This document shows positions 16,352 through 25,328 of a stretch of 64,000 nucleotides of DNA, piece after piece (the stretch's first letter is position 1; every line of letters starts with the position of its first letter). The translations under genes were made by a program, and so were the position numbers. Location: NCBI GenBank assembly GCA_963729795.1, contig CAVSPC010000019.1, positions 1 to 64,000 of the forward strand, written 5' to 3'. The notes under the pieces are model-generated. The model ran no database searches. It was not told the DNA's origin and saw only the letters and a list, made by a program, of their open reading frames with translations. Origin of the DNA: CAWBBA01 sp963729795 (lineage in GTDB: Bacteria; Desulfobacterota; Desulfomonilia; Desulfomonilales; Desulfomonilaceae).

Positions 16352-18009
16352 CCGAACCTTGTCATTATTTTCCGACCGGGGCCCCGCGGTCGCTCCACCA
16401 ACCCGACTCGCTCCCAACATCACGCGTTGCCCGTGTCTGCGCGGCATCAACTCTGCTAATAACGTTCGGAAGCCTAGTCGCGGCAGCCTTGTTTTCGGGC
16501 AAGCTCCTTAATCGTGACGCGGGAATACTACTTGATTATGCAGGACTGGTACTTCGCGGGAGCGTTCTGTACGTGGATTTGCCGGACTTTAATCCGCCTA
16601 TCACTCATTACATACATTTGATTCCCGTTTATCTGGCGGGGAGATTGAATCTTGAGATACCTACTGCCTTTCACAGCTTCGTATTGATCCTAGCTGTGTA
16701 TTCAGCAATGGCGCTTTCGTATCTTTCGTCGAAGCTCATCCCTGCTTTTTCACTTTCATCGCGCCTGCTCCTCGCAGCAGTATGCCTGCTGTTTTCACTT
16801 TGGGTTTTGCGAGCGGGTGAATTTGGTCAAAGAGACCACTTGTTTGCCCTGGCTTATATACCTTGGCTATACTGTCGAGAAATAAGGCATACAGGAGGTG
16901 CCGTGCCAGGCTGGATAGGCCTCGTTGTCGGTCTCGTGGGCGGTCCTCTGTTCCTTGTCAAGCCGCATTTCTGTGTGTTGGTGACGTTAGCAGAAGTGTG
17001 GCTGTTGTGCACCAGCCGTAGATTTTCATGCCTATGGAGTTCCGAAATTCTCGCTGTTGCCGGATTGGCATTTGTGTACACGGCGCATTTCTTCTTTATT
17101 CCTTCTGAAATACGGGATGCTTATTTCCTCCGTTGGGTTCCACTCGCACTGGCAAATTATGATGTTTACAACCAGTCCATGAGCGAGATCGCGAGATTGT
17201 TTCCTACGAAATTCTGGTTGTCGCAAATTGCTCTGATATTAGGTGTGCTGGCTTTGATTGCCATGTCGCGGCTGCCGAACAACTGGAAATTGCAGTGGCA
17301 TGGGCTGGTTGCTTCGACATTACTGGCATGGGGCATCTTTATTATCCAGCACAAGGGATGGGGATATCAGTTGCTCCCTGCAATTTCTCTTGAGGTGCTT
17401 CTGGCGGGCACACTCGTGATCATTCTCCTCGAGCGGGCAGAGACAGCGCATGAGTCCTTCCGATTGGGGCCGGCGATTAGGATGGGGGGGTTCCTGGTGG
17501 TCTGTTTTTCACTCAGTTTACTGAGTCTTAGCATGGCCTACGCTATGTTCGCCTCCAATAAGGGTTCCGATCTGATCTACGATTTTGTGCGGCTAATTGA
17601 TCAGCAGGTTGCACCGGACGAGAAAGTCACTTTCATTTCAACCAGCGTTGTGCCAGCGTATCCCACACTCATCTATGCGAAACGCTTGCCCGGGACGCGC
17701 TTCTTGCAAGCCGGCTTTATTGCCTATGTGTACAAGGGGGCGCAGTCTAGAGAGGACGGGACGCCCCCATACCATTCGCCCTCGGAAGACACCCCTGATG
17801 AACGCAGATTTCTCGACGAACTGGGGAGCGACATTCTAAAAAACCGCCCCAAGCTGGTGTTTATCCAATTCGACAAAGACTGCCAGGCTTGTCCCAAGGG
17901 TTTTCGCATAGAGGAATACCTGGCCGTCGAAGGATGGCTGCAGCGATACATGAAAAACTACAGTCGAAGGCAAACATTGCATGGGTTTGCCATGTACGTT
18001 CGTAAGTGA
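16348..18009 (+). CDS. GT-C-like integral membrane protein, copy 1
   Basis: About 553 residues with roughly ten membrane helices. The first extracytoplasmic loop after helix 1 carries RDAGILLDYAGLVLRG and VDLPDFNPPITHYIHL, acidic residues placed as in GT-C/PMT-type glycosyltransferases. The soluble C-terminal domain includes VTFISTSVVPAYPTL and DKDCQACPKGF. These enzymes usually use lipid-phosphate sugars to glycosylate outside the inner membrane. It is a tandem paralogue of the next gene, which it overlaps by four bases (GTGA). Substrate and exact family are unknown. Confidence 0.7.
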   Translation: MTEPCHYFPTGAPRSLHQPDSLPTSRVARVCAASTLLITFGSLVAAALFSGKLLNRDAGILLDYAGLVLRGSVLYVDLPDFNPPITHYIHLIPVYLAGRLNLEIPTAFHSFVLILAVYSAMALSYLSSKLIPAFSLSSRLLLAAVCLLFSLWVLRAGEFGQRDHLFALAYIPWLYCREIRHTGGAVPGWIGLVVGLVGGPLFLVKPHFCVLVTLAEVWLLCTSRRFSCLWSSEILAVAGLAFVYTAHFFFIPSEIRDAYFLRWVPLALANYDVYNQSMSEIARLFPTKFWLSQIALILGVLALIAMSRLPNNWKLQWHGLVASTLLAWGIFIIQHKGWGYQLLPAISLEVLLAGTLVIILLERAETAHESFRLGPAIRMGGFLVVCFSLSLLSLSMAYAMFASNKGSDLIYDFVRLIDQQVAPDEKVTFISTSVVPAYPTLIYAKRLPGTRFLQAGFIAYVYKGAQSREDGTPPYHSPSEDTPDERRFLDELGSDILKNRPKLVFIQFDKDCQACPKGFRIEEYLAVEGWLQRYMKNYSRRQTLHGFAMYVRK

Positions 18010-19688
18010 GTGATTTCACCTCTATGACTGACCCTTCCCCTACTTCTTCGACTACGGCCACGCCATTGCCCGGCCCGCCAACTGAGCTCGCAACATCACG
18101 CGCTGCCGGTGCCTTCGCGGCCTCAACTCTCTTGATAACTTTCGGCTGCCTCGTCTGGGCAGCACTGTTTTCCGGCAAGCTTCTTAATGATGACGTGGGA
18201 ATCTTTCTTGATTATGCAAGACTTGAACTTCGCGGGAGCATTCCGTACGTGGATCTTCCGGATTTTAACCCTCCGATCACTCATTACATACATTTGGTTC
18301 CTACTTATCTAGCAGGGATAGTACATCTTGAGATACCTACCGCTTTTCACAGCTTCGTACTGATCCTTGCAGGATATTCAGCAGTGGCGCTTTTGTATCT
18401 CATGTCTAAGCCCACTCCCGCTTTTTCGCTGCCATCGCGCTTGGTCCTTGCGACGGTGTGTCTGCTGTTTTCACTTTGGGCTTTGAGATTACATGAATTT
18501 GGTGAAAGGGATCACTTGTTTGCTCTAGCGTACATTCCCTGGCTCTACTGTCGAGAAATAAGGCATGGCGGTGGAATTGTACCAAGGTGGGCTGGCCTCG
18601 TTGTCGGTCTCGTGGGCTGTCCTCTGTTCCTTTTCAAGCCGCATTTCTGTGTGTTAGTAGCGGCGGTTGAAGTGTGGCTGTTGTGTGTCAGCCGCAGATT
18701 TTCATGCCTGTGGAGTTCCGAGATTCTCGCTGTTGCCGGATGGGTATTTGTGTATGCGGCGCATTTTTTCTTTATTCCTTCTGAAATGCGGGATGCTTAC
18801 TTCCTCCGTTGGGTCCCACTTGCATTGGCACATTATGATGTCTACGGTCACCCCTTAAGCGAGATTGCCAGGCAGTTTTCTACGAAATTCTGGTTCTTCC
18901 AAATTCCTGTGGGCTTTGCCGCGTTGATTTTAATCATCTGGCCTCGGCTGCCGAACAATTGGAAACTTCAGTTACACGGATTGGTTGCGTCCACACTGGC
19001 GGGGTGGGGCATCTTTATCATGCAGCACAAAGGATGGTCTTACCACCTGCTCCCGGCAATCTCATTCGAGATGCTCCTGGCCGCTACACTCATAATGATT
19101 CTCCTGGAGGGGGGAGAGACGGTGAACGTGTTTTCCAAATTCGGGCCAGCGATCAAAAAGGGGATGTTTCTTCTAATCTGTTTTTCACTAAGTTCGCTCA
19201 GTCTTGGCATGGTCTACACCATTTCCGCTTCGACGATAAGTCCCAACCAGATCGACGACTTAGTGCGCTTCATTCAACAACAAGCTGCTCCGAACGAGAG
19301 AGTTACCTTCATTTCCACTAGTGTATTTCCGGCCTATCCGACACTTATCTATGCGAAACGGTTATCCGGAACGCGTTTTCTGAACGCTTTTCCTATTGCA
19401 TTTTTGTACAAGGGGGCACAGCCTAGAGGAGACGGGACACCGCCGTACCATTCGCCCTCGCAAGTGACCTCCGAGGAACGAAGATTTCTCGACGAGCTTG
19501 GGAGCGATACGCTAAAAAACCGTCCCAAGCTTGTGTTTATCGAATCCGGTCACGATTGTCAGGCTTGTCCCAAGGGGTTCCGGATAGACAAATACCTGGC
19601 CGCAGAAGGATGGTTGCAGATGTATTTGAAAAACTACACGTTCATGCGAACTCTCCACGGATTCGCGGTGTACGTTCGGACGGACTGA
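18006..19688 (+). CDS. GT-C-like integral membrane protein, copy 2
   Basis: 560 residues, closely similar along its whole length to the preceding gene: the same VDLPDFNPPITHYIHL loop, PSEMRDAYFLRWVPLALAHY, and the C-terminal CQACPKGFRIDKYLA. The N-terminal 30 residues (S, T and P-rich) and parts of the last helices differ most. The start may be GTG 18006 or ATG 18024. The tandem arrangement and long stretches of identical bases point to duplication followed by moderate divergence, perhaps giving different sugar or acceptor specificity. The gene ends close to the convergent outer-membrane protein gene. Confidence 0.7.
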   Translation: MSDFTSMTDPSPTSSTTATPLPGPPTELATSRAAGAFAASTLLITFGCLVWAALFSGKLLNDDVGIFLDYARLELRGSIPYVDLPDFNPPITHYIHLVPTYLAGIVHLEIPTAFHSFVLILAGYSAVALLYLMSKPTPAFSLPSRLVLATVCLLFSLWALRLHEFGERDHLFALAYIPWLYCREIRHGGGIVPRWAGLVVGLVGCPLFLFKPHFCVLVAAVEVWLLCVSRRFSCLWSSEILAVAGWVFVYAAHFFFIPSEMRDAYFLRWVPLALAHYDVYGHPLSEIARQFSTKFWFFQIPVGFAALILIIWPRLPNNWKLQLHGLVASTLAGWGIFIMQHKGWSYHLLPAISFEMLLAATLIMILLEGGETVNVFSKFGPAIKKGMFLLICFSLSSLSLGMVYTISASTISPNQIDDLVRFIQQQAAPNERVTFISTSVFPAYPTLIYAKRLSGTRFLNAFPIAFLYKGAQPRGDGTPPYHSPSQVTSEERRFLDELGSDTLKNRPKLVFIESGHDCQACPKGFRIDKYLAAEGWLQMYLKNYTFMRTLHGFAVYVRTD

Positions 19689-19701
19689 CGCCACGACCCA
19701 C

Positions 19702-20556
19702 TTAATAATAATATATGAGGTCAGCGAACCATCCGCCAAGTACGACGTCAAAGTCTGTTGAAGCTGCTGTGTCTTGGAAAACCTGTGAATCCTTAAACTG
19801 TAGAGATGTTCGGCGGTACCCCCCCGTGATTGCCATAGTCCCAAGCATAGTCTCCGGGCTCGCCAATCCTGCGGAAATCTCCCAATCGGTGACCTTTGTC
19901 TCTGACACCGGCCAGCGAGCGCGTACTTCCAACAGGGGCGATATCCCCCAGAAGTTCATTACCGGGTTGTAGATCCCGTGAATGCCCATAGTGAGCGCTG
20001 CCGGACCTGTTATACTCTTGCCTCCGGGAGTCTCAACGGATTCAGTAAAGTCGGGAGCAAACAAGTCGAAGTCCATGTCCACTCCAAAGCGGGTCCTGCA
20101 TCGCTGAACGATATCAAGGTCCGCGCCCAGCCTCAATCCCGTATATGTGAATCTCGCGCTGGAACCCGGTTGACCGGGCACATTTTGAAAGGGCGACGTA
20201 GCGTCAAAATCTCTCATTTCATAGTAGAGCCGGGCTGACAACCGACTTAGCTGCACCCGCAGCATGTAGTCCATAAAAAGGCGCCCGCCGGTTAAATTGA
20301 AGGTGTCCCTGAGATCCCAATCCTGCCCCAGGTTGGGTATGGTCTGCTTCCCGCTGATGATCCGCTCCCAAATCACCCGACCTCTCATTTCTCCCTGGAG
20401 CCAAGGCAGGGAAATAACCGGGGAATAACCGTCAAGTAGACCGCACAGACCCTGAGCCTCTGCCGATGAACTTGCGGCTGAAAGCAACAACAGCGCGCAG
20501 ACTATAGCGGCGGCGAAATAAGACAGTGAACGACTAAATAGACCCTTTGTCACCAT
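19702..20556 (-). CDS. Predicted outer-membrane beta-barrel protein
   Basis: 284 residues. A signal peptide (SRSLSYFAAAIVCALLLL...AEA) is followed by alternating polar/apolar strands: GRLFMDYMLRVQLSRLSARL, TYTGLRLGADLDIV, FGVDMDFDLFAPDF, and an aromatic C-terminus LGGWFADLIYYY typical of barrels. AGAGG lies before the ATG at 20556. No specific family is recognised. The setting among polysaccharide genes suggests an envelope role. Confidence 0.65.
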   Translation of the reverse strand: MVTKGLFSRSLSYFAAAIVCALLLLSAASSSAEAQGLCGLLDGYSPVISLPWLQGEMRGRVIWERIISGKQTIPNLGQDWDLRDTFNLTGGRLFMDYMLRVQLSRLSARLYYEMRDFDATSPFQNVPGQPGSSARFTYTGLRLGADLDIVQRCRTRFGVDMDFDLFAPDFTESVETPGGKSITGPAALTMGIHGIYNPVMNFWGISPLLEVRARWPVSETKVTDWEISAGLASPETMLGTMAITGGYRRTSLQFKDSQVFQDTAASTDFDVVLGGWFADLIYYY

Positions 20557-20604
20557 TCAGACCTCTTCTGACGGGTCTGCCCTAGGCGTAGTAGACGGGG
20601 TCTA

Positions 20605-20633
20605 TATCTAGCGTCCCTTTCTCGCAAAGTCAA
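20605..20633 (-). promoter_or_regulatory. Candidate promoter for the outer-membrane protein gene
   Basis: On the minus strand TTGACT (20628-20633) and TAGATA (20605-20610) are separated by 17 bases, about 50 bases before the start codon. An AT-rich tract (20634-20720) lies just upstream and may act as an UP-type element. Confidence 0.5.
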
Positions 20634-20829
20634 GAATATTTATACCATTAGATTAATGAATTATGAGATATATTAAATGTTATATACCCGACATGATAAA
20701 TAACTCCATGTAATATATGGTTTACAATCTCAACAATTGGCCTAATTGGAAATCTGCAATTGCGGAAAACAAGCAGTCGGGCACACTTCAGGTCCCCCTC
20801 TGCACAAAGATGGTATCCGGCATAAGGCG

Positions 20830-21456
20830 CTATCCTGCTATGTAGGACAGATATTTCGTGATCAGATGGTCCAGTACCATGTGCACGTCCTCAACAGGAC
20901 CGTATTCGCCTTTGTCTGTCTCCACATGGATTACATACCGAGCTATCTCTTTCATTTTTCCTCCGTCGAACCCAACGATGGCAACCGGCACTCCACCGTT
21001 TTGGTCAGCATATTCGAGCGCTTTGACTGCGTTGGGTGAGTTCCCGCTTGCCGAGATCCCTACCACCACGTCGCCGGGCCTCATCAAGTTCCGGAGCTGC
21101 CAGGAAAAGATGTTTTCATAACCGATGTCGTTGGCCAGGCACGTGATGAAGGCACTGTTAGACGTCAGGCTGATGCAGCGAAATGGCGTATGCCCCTCGG
21201 GCGATGCGCCGAACCCGAAATCGTTTGCGAAATGGCACGCGGTGGCAGCGCTGCCTCCGTTTCCGAGGAAAAAGATGGTATTTCCTTTCGAACGAACCTC
21301 CAGGAACAGGTCGATAACACGTCCGATCGCGGTGCAATCGAGACCGCGCAGGATCGCCATGAGGCGCTCCACGTATCCGCGAGCGAACTCAGGGCCACCC
21401 CCGTTCTGTGAACGGCTTTTCCCTACGCAGGACTTGTCAACAGCATTTCGCGTCAT
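20830..21456 (-). CDS. SIS-domain sugar isomerase, GmhA/phosphoheptose isomerase family
   Basis: The start at 21456 is chosen because GAGGTG lies four bases upstream. The SIS pattern is clear: IFFLGNGGSAATACHFANDF, then VVVGISASGNSPNAVKALEY and PVAIVGFDGGKMKEIA, plus DVHMVLDHLITKYL at the C-terminus. GmhA converts sedoheptulose 7-phosphate to D-glycero-D-manno-heptose 7-phosphate for lipopolysaccharide or S-layer glycans. Related SIS proteins in polysaccharide loci may use other phosphosugars, so the symbol is withheld. It lies downstream of the CapD-like gene on the same strand, with a repeat in between. Confidence 0.82.
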   Translation of the reverse strand: MTRNAVDKSCVGKSRSQNGGGPEFARGYVERLMAILRGLDCTAIGRVIDLFLEVRSKGNTIFFLGNGGSAATACHFANDFGFGASPEGHTPFRCISLTSNSAFITCLANDIGYENIFSWQLRNLMRPGDVVVGISASGNSPNAVKALEYADQNGGVPVAIVGFDGGKMKEIARYVIHVETDKGEYGPVEDVHMVLDHLITKYLSYIAG

Positions 21457-21536
21457 ATCACACCTCAACGCTCATGGTGCGCGTTTTAAGGTGCCGTTCC
21501 CAGGAAGCGCTTCCCAGCACCTTTTCCGCTCCGTTC

Positions 21537-21620
21537 AAAATCCCCCTTAGTCCCCCTTTAGAGAAGGGGGAGACAGTCAGCCCTGTCCCCCCTTTGCAAA
21601 GGGGGGACAGGGGGGATTTT
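21537..21620. repeat. AATCCCCC/GGGGGATT palindromic repeat
   Basis: AAAATCCCCC at 21537 is matched by GGGGGATTTT at 21611-21620, with two inner hairpins (CCCCCTTTAGAGAAGGGGG, and CCCCCCTTTGCAAAGGGGGG). It is the best-preserved copy of a family also seen at 6088, 40718 and 57353. It sits between the CapD-like and SIS genes and may influence transcript processing. Confidence 0.7.
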
Positions 21621-21650
21621 CCTCGAGTAACCACGGCATTGCACACAGAG

Positions 21651-23666
21651 CTACTTTATCAGTCTCTTGGCCCGATTGGCAAAAGCCGCTGACCCCAGTG
21701 CCTCGGTCGGGACGGCCGCTTGTCCCGATGCAGGGGCCTCGACAGTAAATGCAGGCTTGTATTCTGGGACAATCTCTTTCAGAATGCGGCGTACTTCCGC
21801 CTCATCATTGCCTCCCCGCACCATGTCCACAGCATGGTCTATTTTTGCGATGACCTTGAACCCTGGGTCATCTCTTTCGTTGAAGATCTTTATTTTAGCA
21901 TGTGAAGTCGCGAGGCATTCTTCGCTATCCTGACATATTTCTTCCGACAACTTTTCACCGGGTCTGAGGCCGATGAATTCTATCGGAATTTCATCCTCTT
22001 GCTTTCCGGCGAGTTGGAATAACTGGTGTACCAGATCAACAATTCTAATCGGGTCTCCCATGTTCAGGACCATGATTTGGCCGGACTCTCCAAGGGCGGT
22101 AGCTTGGAGCACTAGGGTGACCGCTTCCGGAATGGTCATGAAGTATCTTCGCATATCCGGGTGGGTAATGGTAACAGGCCCTCCTCGGGCGATTTGGTCC
22201 ATAAATATCGGGACCACACTACCTTCCGAGGCAAGTACATTCCCAAACCTCACTGATAGGAACCGCGTGCGACTCACTCGACCGAATGCCTGGCAGTAAA
22301 TCTCACAAACTCTCTTGGTCGCGCCCATGACGCTGATGGGATTAACGGCTTTGTCTGTAGATATCAACAAGAAGCGCGAGACGCCAAATTGATCTGAAGC
22401 CCTGGCCAGCGTTTGGACTCCTTCAACATTGTTTTTGAAGCACTCCACTGCATTCAGTTCCTGCATTGGAACGTGCTTGTAGGCCGCGGCATGGAACACC
22501 AGGTCCGGACGGTACTTCGCAAATTCACTGTCAATTCTTGCCCGATCTCTCACGTCGCACAACAGGGGGATTACCACGCCGTCCGGAGCCAATTCCGTGA
22601 GACTCCTGTGCACGAAAAACAAACTGTTTTCAGAACGTTCCGCCAATATAAGGCTCTTGGGCCTCCGTCTGAGGACCTGACGGCAAAGTTCAGACCCGAT
22701 GCTCCCCCCAGCGCCTGTGACGAGAACGACTTTGCCCGCGATAAGGTTCTGAACCTGTTCTGTATCTATTCTGACCTCCTCGCGTCCAAGCAGGTCGGAG
22801 AGGGTGATGTCCCTGAGCTGAGTCAGGGTTGATGATTCTGCCATTATTTCTACCAGTGAGGGCAAAGTCTTCACTGTTACGTTTAAGTTCTTCAAGGTGT
22901 TATAAATGCGCTTCATCTGGATGTGATTTGCCGAAGGGATAGCCACAATAACCAGGTGGACAGAATTATCCTGAATGTAATCCGGAATATCTTCCACTTT
23001 ACCCTTAACTCTAATACCGTGAATCGTTAGCCGCTGTTTTTTTGGATTGTCGTCGAAAATTGCCTCCACTTGCAGATGGGACTCCGGATTTCGGATAATT
23101 TCCCGAACAATCATTTCCCCGGCATCACCTGCTCCAACCACCACCGCCCGCCGCTCGCTGTTCGAATCTCCGCGGTGGGCATAGAGCCGAGCCCGTTCAC
23201 GCAGAAGCCTCATACCAACCCGGGCCCCGCCGATCAGCACCGTGCTTGTAAAAAAGTCTATGAGGATCACCCCTCTAGGAATACGGAGATATTCCCGGAT
23301 CATGGGCAACAAGAATAGCGCCAGGGCGCATATAAGGCCGTGCAGCAGCAATGTCGGTATGTCGCTCAGTCCGACATAGCGCCAGTTGGTGGAATGCGCT
23401 CTTAGGACATAAAAGAAGAATACCTTCAAAAAAACCACGTATGGCAACAAAAGCAAGCGCTGGTGAGAAAAATTGAACGGAACCCGGAAATCAAAACGGA
23501 ATTCGTAAGAAAACCAGAAGCTGATCGCTGCCAGAACAACGATTATAGCGAAGAGCAAATGATTGAAACGGACGTATCGTCCTACAAGGCTCAAAGCCTT
23601 TTCGGCCTGTTTCAGGAGTCGATTGGTAGTAGACGGATTGTCCGGAACCGGCGTGACAGATCTCAA
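21651..23666 (-). CDS. CapD/WbpM-like nucleotide-sugar 4,6-dehydratase
   Basis: 671 residues. Four N-terminal membrane helices (about residues 30-135), a central CoA-binding-like Rossmann domain (RRAVVVGAGDAGEMIVREI), then the extended SDR domain: VVLVTGAGGSIGSELCRQ for the cofactor, FHAAAYKHVPMQELN and LISTDKAVNPISVMGATKR around the active site. The usual Y-x3-K tyrosine is replaced by methionine (M-G-A-T-K), as in WbpM-type enzymes. Such proteins convert UDP-GlcNAc to 4-keto-6-deoxy products for surface glycans. The start is TTG at 23666 with no strong ribosome site. Confidence 0.9.
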   Translation of the reverse strand: MRSVTPVPDNPSTTNRLLKQAEKALSLVGRYVRFNHLLFAIIVVLAAISFWFSYEFRFDFRVPFNFSHQRLLLLPYVVFLKVFFFYVLRAHSTNWRYVGLSDIPTLLLHGLICALALFLLPMIREYLRIPRGVILIDFFTSTVLIGGARVGMRLLRERARLYAHRGDSNSERRAVVVGAGDAGEMIVREIIRNPESHLQVEAIFDDNPKKQRLTIHGIRVKGKVEDIPDYIQDNSVHLVIVAIPSANHIQMKRIYNTLKNLNVTVKTLPSLVEIMAESSTLTQLRDITLSDLLGREEVRIDTEQVQNLIAGKVVLVTGAGGSIGSELCRQVLRRRPKSLILAERSENSLFFVHRSLTELAPDGVVIPLLCDVRDRARIDSEFAKYRPDLVFHAAAYKHVPMQELNAVECFKNNVEGVQTLARASDQFGVSRFLLISTDKAVNPISVMGATKRVCEIYCQAFGRVSRTRFLSVRFGNVLASEGSVVPIFMDQIARGGPVTITHPDMRRYFMTIPEAVTLVLQATALGESGQIMVLNMGDPIRIVDLVHQLFQLAGKQEDEIPIEFIGLRPGEKLSEEICQDSEECLATSHAKIKIFNERDDPGFKVIAKIDHAVDMVRGGNDEAEVRRILKEIVPEYKPAFTVEAPASGQAAVPTEALGSAAFANRAKRLIK

Positions 23667-23884
23667 ATTTGAAAGGAACCTCCGGACGGGATCGGCTCAA
23701 TAGCAGCCGTGCAAACGTAGCTTAGGGAATTATGAACCGGTCGAGCGGCAAAAGCAAGCAGCGTTTGGCAGCCATTTTCTGCTCTCCGACTTGCTAATGG
23801 TCTTGATTGCCGCAGCCTTCAAAAGAGCTTGATCATTTCTTTGCGGACAAGTAATCCTTTAATCGGCAGAATCATCGCGACACA

Positions 23885-25198
23885 ATGACCAACCGTTGGC
23901 ATCCCGGAGCACTTGAATTGAACGAGGTTAACCTTGAATCTCCGCGTGGGGATTCACCCAGTTTCATCAGACTCGGCCAGGCTTCCCACGAAACCCTATC
24001 GGACGAAATCCGTAGGCTAGTAGCGGATTTAGGAACGGATAGACCTATCGGACCGCATTGTTGTGCAAATTGGAATACCCGTCATATATCAACGGCTCTG
24101 TTCCAAGGCGTCGGCCCGTGGCTGTACATGGCGCTGCAGAACCATCCCGAGGTTGAGCTCGCTCCTGAGCTCCACGAGAAGCTCAGCCAGGCATACGCGC
24201 AATCCATGATACACAGTCTTTCGAACCGGGCGTGTTTTCGGGAAGTTCTTGCCGCTTTTGCTGTGGAACAGATCCCCGTGTTGGCTCTCAAAGGCGGATA
24301 CCTTGGGACTTATGTTTACAAGAACCCGGCACTCAGGCCGATGTGCGATCTGGACTTGTTGGTACGTGAGGAGCATTTTGGCCGGGCCAGGAAGCTCTTG
24401 GACAAACTCGGATTCGGGATAAGCGCGGAGCCGCTGGAAGGGGCGTATAGCGATCTCCAGCCCGCACTGGCTCATGTTAAGCCGGGAACAATTCCGTGCG
24501 CAGTGGACCTGCATCGGGCACTTTTATCCATGGATTACTACCGCGTCCCCCCTTCGCTTGTGTGGCATAACGCGGTGCACGGCGAACTTTATGGGCAGCC
24601 AGTATTCTTCTTGTCAAATGAGCTTAATTTTATTCATCTGGGAATCCATACGCTGACCCACCTCAACCTGCTACGTGACTGGCTCGATCTGATTCTTTTT
24701 ATGCGGCGAATTACCCTTGACTGGGACAAGCTGGCCTCGCTAGCGCGATCCATCGGAGTCTTGCGGCCGTTATATTGGGTTTTTCACGACCTGCAGAAAA
24801 ATTGGGGAGTCGGCTGAAGCGATTGCGAGCACCGCAATAGCTGACTGGGACAAGCGGCCCGTCGCGCGATCCATCGGAGTCTTGCGGCCGTTATATTGGG
24901 TTTTTCACGACCTCAGAAAAATTGGGGAGTCGTGGCTCCGAAGCGATTTGCGAGTTTACTCGCAGCTTATGTCCCCGCACGCATGGAAGACCGAATTATC
25001 AGGCATAGATTCAGGTACTTATGGCGAATAGTGGCTAGACTCCAACTCCTGCCCGGTTGGGAACTCCGACTGCGGTATTTGAGCATGAGGATATTCGCTC
25101 CAGCCGGTCAAGGGGAACGGGCCTTGGGGCTGCGGGGCTGGCTAATGTTCGTATTGTCTAAGGTGAGCTTGTTGGTGGCCTTTTTCCGACGACGCTGA
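23885..25198 (+). pseudogene. NTP_transf_5 nucleotidyltransferase, broken by a 124-base imperfect duplication
   Basis: The intact 5' frame (23885-24817) encodes a nucleotidyltransferase of the family often found in lasso-peptide clusters: IPVLALKGGYLGTYVYKNPA, then RPMCDLDLLVREEHFGRARK with the D-x-D pair, and IHLGIHTLTHLNLLRDWLDL. It stops after a segment that is duplicated at 24719-24955. The C-terminus continues in another frame to 25198 (RFASLLAAYVPARMEDRI, later FVLSKVSLLVAFFRRR). Removing one repeat copy would restore a protein of about 395 residues. The copies differ by small indels, which suggests assembly or sequencing error, though real decay is possible. In paeninodin-type clusters such enzymes act on the phosphorylated peptide. 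Confidence 0.65.
24719..24955 (+). repeat. Imperfect tandem duplication inside the nucleotidyltransferase gene
   Basis: Unit 1 is 24719-24842 and unit 2 is 24843-24955. Both contain GCGATCCATCGGAGTCTTGC and TATTGGGTTTTTCACGACCT. They differ by several single-base and short indels near the edges. The second unit leads into the rest of the gene. Confidence 0.8.
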
Positions 25199-25328
25199 TT
25201 TGGAGCTCCGTTTCATAATTTCGAAGACATATTTTGTGCGAATTTTCGCTCCCTTCTCAAACTAATTGACAACATAAGATTCGTGACACTTTCTTTGGAA
25301 CCCTTACCTCCTGGCTTAGAACCGGTGC

